From the NCBI RefSeq assembly GCF_003313335.1, contig NZ_QMHP01000012.1:13277-77276 (forward strand): a stretch of DNA of 64,000 nucleotides. The letters run 5' to 3'. Made by a program: the position numbers and the translations under genes. This stretch comes from Pedobacter zeaxanthinifaciens. GTDB taxonomy: Bacteria > Bacteroidota > Bacteroidia > Sphingobacteriales > Sphingobacteriaceae. The stretch's first letter is position 1. Every line of letters starts with the position of its first letter. The notes below the pieces were generated by a model. It was not told where the DNA came from. It saw nothing but the letters and a program-made list of their open reading frames with translations, and ran no database searches. Below are positions 15,613-23,607 of this stretch, piece after piece.

Positions 15613-15636
15613 TGGTGCCCAATTTGGTGCCCAATT
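15613..15636. repeat. Two tandem 12-mers near the right island end
   Basis: tggtgcccaatt occurs twice back to back, without mismatch, 66-89 bases inside the right attachment repeat. Short direct repeats at this distance from a core site are typical of arm-type sites for tyrosine integrases, although no integrase is encoded here. The rest of 15464-15701 is AT-rich and has no gene. Confidence 0.6.
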
Positions 15637-15701
15637 AGAAATGACGATTAATTATTATTTATAACTTGCTCATTTAGTATCGCTTGGATTATTAAGTTAT
15701 T

Positions 15702-15718
15702 ATCCCAGCGGGATCACA
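15702..15718 (+). repeat. Right attachment repeat (attR)
   Basis: Exact copy of atcccagcgggatcaca from the tRNA-Lys 3' end (7524-7540), with no tRNA in front of it. It marks the distal end of the island. Confidence 0.85.
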
Positions 15719-15941
15719 AGATGGGAAAGACTAGAAAATCTAGTTCTTTCCCATTTTTACTTTTATCTAACTCCTTACCGACCAATGAAATAAGCGATAC
15801 ACCAGGATGCCGCTTGGTTATTCGATACCCTACTCCATTAAACACCAATTTTTGCGGATAAATTGCCTGTATTACTTTTCTTTGATATTTAACCTCCTTT
15901 TTCGGATATTCCGAAATGATCTTCATAATCTTATTTACCAT
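15714..15941 (-). pseudogene. Possible C-terminal remnant of a serine recombinase
   Basis: A 75-codon frame contains YQRKVIQAIYPQKLVFNG followed by GYRITKR and a Leu/Ile stretch. This resembles, from memory, the end of Bacteroidota serine site-specific recombinases (pattern: Arg-x-x-Gln-x-x-Phe/Tyr-Pro-x-Lys-hydrophobic-Phe-Asp/Asn-Gly, then Tyr-Arg-Thr). No catalytic domain is present, and a stop lies 69 bases upstream of its ATG. The frame runs through the terminator hairpin and ends inside the attachment repeat, so its last residues are not original. It is best read as debris of an older element at the same site. It could also be a chance frame. Confidence 0.35.
15721..15758 (+). terminator. 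Displaced chromosomal terminator of tRNA-Lys
   Basis: atgggaaagactaga pairs with tctagttctttcccat (one bulged base), loop aaa, then a T run. It stands in the same position relative to the right repeat as the terminator at 7543-7567 does to the tRNA. It is thus probably the original tRNA-Lys terminator, pushed 8.2 kb away by the insertion (inference). Confidence 0.75.
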
Positions 15942-16034
15942 TATATCGATCAGTTCTGAAGGGCAATCACTAGGAACTCGCGACGCTTTGAACCATTAGA
16001 AAAGCGTCAATATCAACACTAGAACGGTAGTTGA

Positions 16035-16157
16035 ACCATTCCATCACGGAAAAAAGCCCTCAAGGAAATCCAGTAGATTACCAAGCAGAGCGAAGCCGAA
16101 CTGATGGAATTGGATAAGTGGTTGCAGAAAGCCTACAATGATTATAGGAGCGGATAA
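16035..16157 (+). pseudogene. Decayed coding remnant with an in-frame stop
   Basis: One frame reads TIPSRKKALKEIQ, stop (tag at 16074), then ITKQSEAELMELDKWLQKAY continuing NDYRSG and stop at 16157. The composition (amphipathic, Lys/Glu/Gln-rich) is protein-like on both sides of the stop, as expected for a dead 3' gene fragment. The parent family is not recognised. It belongs with the neighbouring recombinase remnant to a zone of mobile-element debris (15.7-16.2 kb); nothing else is seen in 15942-16208. Confidence 0.35.
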
Positions 16158-16208
16158 TACAATCTATTTCTTGTTGAATATTTTGTCCCATAAATATAAT
16201 ATTATAGA

Positions 16209-16790
16209 CTATCTAATGTTAAAGATCTCAATGATATAAGGCCTCATAAAAATTGCTTCGGTAAATAATCGGGTAACTTTATTCTGCTGTTTGTACAATC
16301 TTTCTGAAAGCGAAGTTTCTGCATCCCTTTCGTTGCTATATTTAATGACTGGATCATTTAAAGCAATTGCCGCATTGACTGCTGAATTAAAGCTGATAAG
16401 CGGCCTGCCTTCGTTGTCCTTATATTTTTTCTGCTCAGGAGAACTCCCAAAAATTATCACAGGAATCACAATTTTTGCTTTTGTCTTGCCCACTAAAATG
16501 GCAGAAAAATCGATTTTCTTAAGCTTGATGTACTCTGGGAATATTTTAAATGCGAGGCTATCATTGGCGACTATATTAGTGGCGAACGCTTTTCCATTGA
16601 CTTTTAATACCGTCAATTCAAAATTTAGCGCATAGATCAGTAAACTATCTTTTGGGCTTTTCCATTCGGAAAGAACATTATGTATCGACTTTCCGATTTT
16701 TTCCTCAGCGACATATCTATTCTGGCCCAACGATACGGTCCAGATTAGACAAACAATTATTGATAAGACAGTGGCCTTTTTCATATGCAT
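16209..16790 (-). CDS. Exported hypothetical protein
   Basis: I do not recognise this 193-residue protein. It starts with a Sec signal peptide (MKKATVLSIIVCLIWTVSLGQ, cleavage before or at Gln). The mature part is about 170 residues with alternating hydrophobic strands (YALNFELTVLKVNG, DFSAILVGKTKAKIVIPVIIFG) and no cysteine. It begins 3 bases after the stop of the lipoprotein gene at 16794, so the two are an operon. Such small secreted companions of large lipoproteins are common in Sphingobacteriaceae, often without known function. ATGs exist at 16790 and 16784; the choice changes two residues only. Confidence 0.7.
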   Translation of the reverse strand: MHMKKATVLSIIVCLIWTVSLGQNRYVAEEKIGKSIHNVLSEWKSPKDSLLIYALNFELTVLKVNGKAFATNIVANDSLAFKIFPEYIKLKKIDFSAILVGKTKAKIVIPVIIFGSSPEQKKYKDNEGRPLISFNSAVNAAIALNDPVIKYSNERDAETSLSERLYKQQNKVTRLFTEAIFMRPYIIEIFNIR

Positions 16791-16793
16791 TAA

Positions 16794-18344
16794 TTATGGA
16801 CATTTAGTTCCCACATAGCCAACCAAAGTAGTATTTCTCTCTTGACCGTTCATCGTAACTTGTGCTGAAGTTAAAGATATTACGCCCGCTATCGCCATGG
16901 CATATGCACGGTCAGATGGAAAGTTAGGATTAAAGGCAAGGATTGCATCCCGCATACCGTTTACAAAATTAGTATAGCCCATAGGCCAATGTTGTGGGTC
17001 TTGAACGCCAATAAGTCGACCCCCATTAACGGTTAATCCACCAAATTGGTTGTTAAATTCTACTTCTCCCAGTAGCCGTTTTTTTTCGGCGAGATAGGCA
17101 TGCAGCGCTTCATGGTACATCGTTACCAGAATGTATTCCTTGGTCGCATTATTCAGTACATCAGGATTCAATCCTATTTTATAACTGCTGGTAGTTACGC
17201 CGTTTACGGTGTATTGGCTTAAACCATTCTGATGACCATCAATGGTACCACCAGCAAGTGTTGAATCAACTGAGAAAACAACATTTGTTTTATCATCCTT
17301 CCCAAAAGCACTTTTAATCAAATTTGCAATATCAGCTTTCAACGTAGTTAGCTGTTTCACTAGATTCTTTGCGCATGGATATCCAGTAAGATTATCCCTT
17401 ACATCTAAGCACGGCTCCAGTCCAGTATTCCCACCTACGCACTCTTCACATACATCATAATAGGCATTTCCATTAACATCTCGATTGCAGTCCACATAGA
17501 TATCGGTATTACTTCCCCCGGGATTAGGACTGCCAGGATTGGTGGACTTACAGATGGTGTACTGGTACCCAAGATTCTCCCAATATACAATGTTGCCAAA
17601 TTCGTCCCGCTCGATATAGACCAAGTAGTAGTTCTCACAGTCCTGTCCCTCAAACTCGGGAGTGATTGCACTGATGCTACCCGCCGTTACCGCGAGCTTT
17701 CCTATGCCTCCAGAGGTATTTCCCGAACCAGGCAGGGCAAGCTGGCCGTTAAGCAGTGTTTTTTTCTTCGCAACCTTTGCAATTCCCTTTCTGACTCTGC
17801 CATTTTCATAGTAGCGACCAATCTTGTACACATAATTCAAATTATATGTCATCACCGCTCCTGTAAATCCACTCAGGTTTTCATCCGATACCTCCATGAG
17901 TATCTTTTCGCCACTGTTGCCGATTTCCGTAGCGTTAGAAAATACTTCCACGATTTTGCCTTCCTTTATACTTTCACCTTGAGTCTCAAATATTATCTTC
18001 CTAGCATAGGCACTTGTCTTTGTGCCTAAACTAAATTCGGGCAATGGCACCGTTACCAGCTTTTTGCCACTTGATGTCGTCTCTATCACTGCTTGGTCCC
18101 AAATGGGATTTACCTTAACGTTACTACCATTGTTCGTGCCTGTTTTTTCTGAAGAGAGCACATACCTGTTACGAGACTCGAAATTAATAGTTTCCCGTTG
18201 GAAAAACTGTTTCGCATTTCCGATAAGGGCTTGATTTAATTGGGCCATTCCCTCATTGCTGTCACGCTTGCAGGAATACATTAAAATTGTAGTTAACAGC
18301 AGGACCAATGCCCATGCTGAAATTTTGAGGTTAATTTTTTTCAC
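16794..18344 (-). CDS. Large lipoprotein with a HEALH zinc-protease-like motif
   Basis: The 516-residue protein has a lipoprotein signal peptide (hydrophobic core ALVLLLTTILM, lipobox YSCK, Cys about residue 25), so it should sit on the envelope surface or in the periplasm. Residues 25-250 are beta-rich. A Cys/Gly/Pro-rich linker (about 275-320, several Cys and PGSPNPGGSN) follows. The C-terminal part contains MYHEALHAYLAEKK near residue 410, a HExxH motif of zincin metalloproteases with hydrophobic flanks. A distal third ligand cannot be assigned. Proteolysis is therefore plausible but not shown. It is first in an operon with the small exported protein. Confidence 0.7.
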   Translation of the reverse strand: MKKINLKISAWALVLLLTTILMYSCKRDSNEGMAQLNQALIGNAKQFFQRETINFESRNRYVLSSEKTGTNNGSNVKVNPIWDQAVIETTSSGKKLVTVPLPEFSLGTKTSAYARKIIFETQGESIKEGKIVEVFSNATEIGNSGEKILMEVSDENLSGFTGAVMTYNLNYVYKIGRYYENGRVRKGIAKVAKKKTLLNGQLALPGSGNTSGGIGKLAVTAGSISAITPEFEGQDCENYYLVYIERDEFGNIVYWENLGYQYTICKSTNPGSPNPGGSNTDIYVDCNRDVNGNAYYDVCEECVGGNTGLEPCLDVRDNLTGYPCAKNLVKQLTTLKADIANLIKSAFGKDDKTNVVFSVDSTLAGGTIDGHQNGLSQYTVNGVTTSSYKIGLNPDVLNNATKEYILVTMYHEALHAYLAEKKRLLGEVEFNNQFGGLTVNGGRLIGVQDPQHWPMGYTNFVNGMRDAILAFNPNFPSDRAYAMAIAGVISLTSAQVTMNGQERNTTLVGYVGTKCP

Positions 18345-19146
18345 TGACTGCTGGCCTTACGTCTATTATCGGCCTATGACCAAGGTATGAATAGCAAGTC
18401 ATCAAGCCAGTATTGTAAACAAAAAGTTACATCGTTAAATATAATGCCAATGAGCCAGGCCTCGGGAAAGAGAAGTTTATTTTTTTGCAGAAATTAAAAA
18501 TATTACACCTTCTAAGCTGGTAAAAATTTTATACATGATTTTAAAAGCCGGCGTAAGAATTGCGCCGTTCCTGTTTATATCGCAACAAGTAAGGATTTCA
18601 TCAAAAGTAACCACAAACCTTCGCTCCAAACTGGCACCAAACTCATAGATAACAACATTCACGATCTAAGATTCTATAGAATTTCAAGCAGCTGATCTTT
18701 CTAACTTTTTTGATACGCAAAATCCTGCATATCCTACATTTACAAACAAAATCTTCAGAAGATAAACCTACTACACCCGAGCCAGTAATGCTCTTTCGAT
18801 TTATGTAATTTTAAGAGATTTAAAGTAAAAACAGCGTGATTAAATATTGCTAACTAGCAATTTCAATGCTATACAAACCTATTAAAATCAGTCGTTTGTT
18901 ATTTTTCCTAACACATAAATCTTCTGCTAAAGGGATCAAAATATCGACGATTACTGTTCAGACTGTAAACTATGAGTCTTATTTTTAGATGTGCGGTTTT
19001 TTACGTTACACACAATGTAAAACGGCATTAACTTGCAGTTTTAATTTATTATTCTTACACTTACACTATCAGACAGTTATCTATGAAGTTATTATTCTCT
19101 TTATGCATTCATTTACTATTAAACTCTTTATCAAAACATATTCAAT
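18345..19146. other. Intergenic region without a supported gene (802 bases)
   Basis: This is the shared upstream region of two divergent envelope genes. It is AT-rich. I see no tRNA, no perfect inverted repeat followed by T, no good TAnnTTTG box, and only one short minus-strand frame (18477-18662) without family resemblance or coding signs. Confidence 0.5.
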
Positions 19147-22074
19147 ATGAGACGAAAAATACCTTCTATTTTAAAAACTGTCGTTTTAATTTTAGCACTG
19201 TCGTATAGCGCCAAGGCACAAATCAAAAGAACCGACGAAGACTTGATTAAATTGGTAGATAAAAATTTAAGCTCACCAATAAAAAAAAGTGTCTATAAAA
19301 ACGGTGACGTGTTTTTGCAAAGAAGTATGAATGACTTTCTTTCAAATACCAATCGCGAACGCCAAGCTGCGATACAAAAACAAAATCAATCAACTAAGCT
19401 CCAAGGCGTTGTCGTTGAGTATGATCATGAGGGCGAAGACCACGAACACCTTGCCGATATTTTAAATCGTCCGCATCCATCTGTAGCAACAACAGAAAAA
19501 TACATCAATGACGCAGCAGCTGAATTTCGAGTACCTGCAATCATATTGAAAGCAGCCGCTCAAGTACAAAGTAATTGGGCACAAACGGGACCTTCTTTTT
19601 ATGGCTCTTATGGGATGATGGGCTTGATAGAATCTGACAATATAAAACAAATTACACTTGCTGAAAGTTTGACGAATTTAAGTGCAGACGATATTAAAAA
19701 TCAAGCCAAAGCAAATATTAGAGCCGCAGCCGCACTGTTAGCCTATTATCAAAAAGGCAAACCTGCATCAGGTAATTTAGTGGATTGGTTTGAAGCAACT
19801 AGAGATTTGACGGGTTTAAGCAACGAAGAAATGAAGACTTCACTAGCAACAAGTTTTTACAACGTGATCAAAAACGGAAGTAAAACGGTATCGCTTTGGA
19901 GAGAAATCATTCAAATTGATCCCCAATCGGTTAGTATTCCTGAATATAAAACCCAATCTGAAAGAAAAAATGAGCGTGTTGGAAATGTTGTTCAAGCAGG
20001 TACCGATTACCCAAATGCAATAAATAGAATGACTACTTGTAATTATGCTTCTGGGCGAAACGGCTATAAGGTTGATTATTATTTTGTTCATTATATGGCG
20101 ACAGGAACTTATGCTGGTGCCATATCTTGGTTTAGTGATTGTACACGTACTTCACCATCTAGCGCCAATTATTGCATTCGAAATTCTGATGGTGAAATAT
20201 CGCAGGTAGTGAGAGAAAGTGACAGAGCCTACGCACAGGGTGTAACTGGTTTTCCACAATGGAACGGTGCAGGCGTAAGTACAGAACATGAAGTTTTAGC
20301 GACCAACTTGGCGATGTGGGATAGCGAACCTATGCTAGTTGCTGCCGCAAACCTGGCTATAGATGTTTGTAATAGAAATAACATTCCAAGAGTAAGAAGA
20401 GCAGTTAATGGCGATCGAGGGATATACGGCCATAATGACGTTAAATCCACCGACTGCCCTAATTTGACGACCGCACGTTGGACAAATTTATTAAACAGAA
20501 TTGCTGGCGGAATTGTAATCCCATCGGTTTCATTACCAACGCTTTATTATATTACAGGGACAGGAGGTTCAAATGTAGTAAATGCGGCATGGAAAGCCAA
20601 TACTGAGCCTACCTTAAAAGGGTATCGTTTATATTATGCTTTAGATGATGATTTTAGTGGTTGGGCATTGGCTGCTGACGAATCTACGTTAACACCCACC
20701 ACAACGAGTATCAGTTTAAGTCCGAATCAGTTTTTAGTGGTGCCTACAACAAGCGCAGTTCACTTTAAACTTACTGCGGTTGTTACCAATGGTGCTAATC
20801 CTGATGTTGAAAGTGCACCAAGCGATGTTTATAGTAGAACTGTAAATACTACCACAGGACCAAGGGTGCTTATTGTTGACGGATTTGACCGAATTAAAGA
20901 TTATAAATCAGGATCGCATAATTTTTCTGCCATTTATTTTGAAACGCTACGAGATAACGCCACCCTTCGAATTAATTCTGCTGCCGACGAGATGATAGAC
21001 GCAGGAACCATTTTACTAAGTGATTACGATATAGTGTTATGGTTTAGTGGTGATGAATCTAGCGCTGATAGGATTTTTAACGGAACAAATAAAACAAAAG
21101 TTAAAGCTTTTTTGGATAATGGTGGTAAACTGATCATTACAGGATCAGAAATTGCATACAACTTGGGCAGGTCAGGCGCAACTGAGTATGATTTAAGTTT
21201 TATGAATAACTATTTGAAGGCAAATTATGTTAGTGACGGGGTAATTACGGACACCCCTGTTTCAGGCGTAACCGGAGGTCCATTTGAAGGCGTGATACTC
21301 AATCTTGGAGAGAACTATCTAGCCACATACCCTGACAATATTAGCCCATTTGGAACTGCAACAACAATTTTAAATTACAATACTGCGGGACGTTTTGCGG
21401 GAACTGCCTACAAAGGTACATTTGGGTCGGGAACAACGCCTGGTGGGGTTATTTATCTTGGATTCCCATTGGAAACTGCATCTCAACCACAAATTACAGC
21501 TTTTATGGCAAAAGCATTGACCTATTTTCAGGTAACTTTGCCAGTTACACTACACAGCTATAATGCAACGCTGCAAAATACAGGAGCTGTTAAGTTGCAG
21601 TGGCAAACCGCTTCTGAAACTGATAATAAGGAATTTATCATTTCCCGATCGATGGATGGACAGCAGTTTAGCGCTATTGGTAAAGTTGTAAGTTCAGGAA
21701 ATACAACAACCGGAAATAATTATGTTTTCTATGATAAGAAACCAGTTAACAGTATTAATTATTATCGATTAGAACAACAAGATTTTGATGGTAAAATAAC
21801 AGACTTAGGGATACGAGACGTTAATGTCTCTTTAAAGGATAATAAAGTTGAAGTTTATCCAAATCCAACGCAAGATATCGTTAACGTTGCATTTGTAGCG
21901 GGTGTGTACAATCAAATACAGCTTATAGATATCAGCGGTAAAATATTAAAGCAAATCTCATTAGGGAGCTCAACAACGCAAACAACGATTAGCTTAAATA
22001 ACCTAGCTTCAGGCACCTACTTATTAAAATTTAACGGTAACGTACCTTTAGTGAAAAGGATTGTAAAAAACTAG
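19147..22074 (+). CDS. Secreted cell-wall hydrolase: transglycosylase-like plus amidase domains, T9SS tail
   Basis: The 975-residue protein has a Sec signal peptide (residues 1-24, ending SYSAKA). Residues about 95-205 (FRVPAIILKAAAQVQSNW, YGSYGMMGL, NIRAAAALLAYY) resemble a goose-lysozyme/SLT-like fold. Residues about 285-440 are an amidase_2 (N-acetylmuramoyl-alanine amidase) domain with YYFVHYMATG, STEHEVLA and GHNDVKSTDCPN as zinc-site blocks. An FN3-like part follows, then a Rossmann-like domain (RVLIVDGFDRIKDY, GGKLIITGSEIA) resembling class I amidotransferase-like domains. The end is a type A T9SS sorting domain: VYPNPTQDIVNV then SGTYLLKFNG and a basic tail. It is probably secreted to the surface to cleave peptidoglycan, perhaps of other bacteria. 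Confidence 0.82.
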   Translation: MRRKIPSILKTVVLILALSYSAKAQIKRTDEDLIKLVDKNLSSPIKKSVYKNGDVFLQRSMNDFLSNTNRERQAAIQKQNQSTKLQGVVVEYDHEGEDHEHLADILNRPHPSVATTEKYINDAAAEFRVPAIILKAAAQVQSNWAQTGPSFYGSYGMMGLIESDNIKQITLAESLTNLSADDIKNQAKANIRAAAALLAYYQKGKPASGNLVDWFEATRDLTGLSNEEMKTSLATSFYNVIKNGSKTVSLWREIIQIDPQSVSIPEYKTQSERKNERVGNVVQAGTDYPNAINRMTTCNYASGRNGYKVDYYFVHYMATGTYAGAISWFSDCTRTSPSSANYCIRNSDGEISQVVRESDRAYAQGVTGFPQWNGAGVSTEHEVLATNLAMWDSEPMLVAAANLAIDVCNRNNIPRVRRAVNGDRGIYGHNDVKSTDCPNLTTARWTNLLNRIAGGIVIPSVSLPTLYYITGTGGSNVVNAAWKANTEPTLKGYRLYYALDDDFSGWALAADESTLTPTTTSISLSPNQFLVVPTTSAVHFKLTAVVTNGANPDVESAPSDVYSRTVNTTTGPRVLIVDGFDRIKDYKSGSHNFSAIYFETLRDNATLRINSAADEMIDAGTILLSDYDIVLWFSGDESSADRIFNGTNKTKVKAFLDNGGKLIITGSEIAYNLGRSGATEYDLSFMNNYLKANYVSDGVITDTPVSGVTGGPFEGVILNLGENYLATYPDNISPFGTATTILNYNTAGRFAGTAYKGTFGSGTTPGGVIYLGFPLETASQPQITAFMAKALTYFQVTLPVTLHSYNATLQNTGAVKLQWQTASETDNKEFIISRSMDGQQFSAIGKVVSSGNTTTGNNYVFYDKKPVNSINYYRLEQQDFDGKITDLGIRDVNVSLKDNKVEVYPNPTQDIVNVAFVAGVYNQIQLIDISGKILKQISLGSSTTQTTISLNNLASGTYLLKFNGNVPLVKRIVKN

Positions 22075-22092
22075 AGTTAATGATTTTTAAAG

Positions 22093-22124
22093 ATACCGTA
22101 GGATAGCACCTACGGTATTTTTTT
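22093..22124 (+). terminator. Terminator of the secreted amidase gene
   Basis: ataccgtagg and cctacggtat form a perfect 10 bp stem with loop atagca, then a run of seven T. It is 18 bases after the stop. Confidence 0.88.
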
Positions 22125-22195
22125 ATCAGGCTTTTCGGTCAATTGAAAATTAAACTAACGTGTTTGAAATTTTCATAGCAAACAACTTTTTTTGA

Positions 22196-23497
22196 TTAGC
22201 CATGTTTAGATATTGCCTTTGACAGCAACTCAAAACTTACTGTTTGATCTTTTGATGCTACTGTTTTAATTGCACAGTATCGCAATATATTATCGATTGA
22301 TCGACCTGTCAACTCATACTTATCGGCAATTGCAGCCAAATCAATGTCAGTAGCTAATTTGAGCTTTCCGTTAAAAGCATTTTGCCACAAGCGCAGTCGT
22401 TGTTGGGCATTGGGTTTTGGAAAATGAATATAGTTTTGAAAATAACTTGGCAAGTTTTTTTCTATATTTTGCTGATCAACATTAATGGAAAGTATAGCTA
22501 AACCTGGGAAGTTCTGTAGCAGCTCTAAAAAAAGCAAATCGCCGTTTTCCGGAACTTCATCTTTAATTCTATTCAACATCGATTCCATATGCGCAAAATA
22601 CAAAATAGCGTTACGTTGAGTAGCCAGCTTAAAAAGTTCTTTCAACTTTTTTACTGTATCTTCACCTTTGAGATGAAATATCTCACTGGAAACGAGGTAC
22701 ACGTTGCAAGCCAACTCTCGTCCTAAAGCTGCCGCCGCTAGTCTTTTACCGGTTCCTTCAGCACCGTAAAAGAGCACTCGATAACCAGGCTTAAGTTTTT
22801 GATGTAAATCCCAATCTTGCATTAGCGTTTGGCGATGGCGGTACCATTCTAAAATTTCAACTAGGTCATCGGCAGTGTTGGGTGTCAAACCTAAATCCTG
22901 CCAATTTAACGGTGTAACTAGCAAGTCGCCCAGTTGCTTCCCAATGATCTGATCAACAAGCTTACCAGTAAGAAAATAATTAAGCCAGTTGGTATTTAAT
23001 GCAATTACAGCATTTAGTTTTGGTAGATGCTTAGCCATTTCTACAAATTGCAATACCTCCTTTGCTTGTAGCATGTGCTCTGGCTGTAGCAACTCAAAAA
23101 CTTTTGTTGAAAGCACCGAATCTTTTACAGACAAAATGAAAAGAAATGTTTGGAAAGTCGGTAAAAAACCATTGTGGTGTGCATCTTTATATCCTCCAAA
23201 TTCCGAAAAATTATTATCGATGATTGTATTTTTCGTCAAAAGAGCATCGAGCAGTTGTGGTTTTAAATTTGGCGCTATTGCTAATGCCAAAGCCAAGCGA
23301 CTTTCGCTATCCAAGGAATGATTTAACACAAAACTTCCGTAAGCGCTTTGATTATCTAATGTAGGTGCTTGAATATCCTGCCAACAGTTTTGACTTTGAT
23401 CCTGGTTGAAATAGCTCTGGAGCGTGCAGTTGATTACCTGTTCCAGCCAAGCAAGTTCTTCGTTCAGCGTTTTGAGGTTTAAATTGATTGATGACAT
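22196..23497 (-). CDS. AAA+ protein resembling contractile-injection-system ATPases, with decayed catalytic motifs
   Basis: The 433-residue protein has an N-terminal helical region (about 1-230) and a C-terminal AAA+ module, the layout of the Afp15-type ATPase of extracellular contractile injection systems (eCIS). Walker A is GAEGTGKRLAA (about 249-259). Where active relatives have a hydrophobic-DEAD-like Walker B, this one has ILYFAHMESML: both acidic positions are lost. Sensor 1 Asn is kept (LAILSIN), but the arginine-finger stretch reads SYFQNYIHFPKP without Arg. It may bind but hardly hydrolyse ATP. It is the last gene of the long minus-strand series, which fits the place of such ATPases near the end of particle operons. 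Family assignment is from memory. Confidence 0.55.
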   Translation of the reverse strand: MSSINLNLKTLNEELAWLEQVINCTLQSYFNQDQSQNCWQDIQAPTLDNQSAYGSFVLNHSLDSESRLALALAIAPNLKPQLLDALLTKNTIIDNNFSEFGGYKDAHHNGFLPTFQTFLFILSVKDSVLSTKVFELLQPEHMLQAKEVLQFVEMAKHLPKLNAVIALNTNWLNYFLTGKLVDQIIGKQLGDLLVTPLNWQDLGLTPNTADDLVEILEWYRHRQTLMQDWDLHQKLKPGYRVLFYGAEGTGKRLAAAALGRELACNVYLVSSEIFHLKGEDTVKKLKELFKLATQRNAILYFAHMESMLNRIKDEVPENGDLLFLELLQNFPGLAILSINVDQQNIEKNLPSYFQNYIHFPKPNAQQRLRLWQNAFNGKLKLATDIDLAAIADKYELTGRSIDNILRYCAIKTVASKDQTVSFELLSKAISKHG

Positions 23498-23607
23498 GGA
23501 TTTGAGTTAGTTAAGGCTAAGTTACATACTTGATCTTATTTTTCTATAACACGACAATAATTGCTAATGTAAATGGATAATTATCAATTTAACACGTATT
23601 GAATTAC

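Larger units (their letters stand above)
7524..15718. mobile_element. Mobilisable genomic island with defence-like cargo inserted at tRNA-Lys
   Basis: This 8.2 kb segment lies between two copies of a 17 bp tRNA-derived repeat. In order it holds a relaxase, a relaxosome accessory gene, an oriT-like region, a four-gene cassette ending in a PIN nuclease, an excisionase-like HTH gene, and a PIN plus phosphoribosyltransferase-like gene pair. All genes are on the minus strand. No tyrosine or serine integrase is encoded inside, so it cannot excise by itself unless a recombinase acts in trans; the relaxase also looks shortened. The mob genes are visibly richer in GC than the cargo, which suggests a mosaic origin. 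Confidence 0.8.

Noticed and set aside
7524..15718. Integrase or transposase inside the island
   Set aside because: All frames were read; none carries the tyrosine recombinase, serine recombinase or DDE motifs.
18477..18662. 61-codon minus-strand frame with RRFVVTFDEI, faintly like a LytTR piece
   Set aside because: Too short, no conserved context, and no coding signs; left as intergenic.
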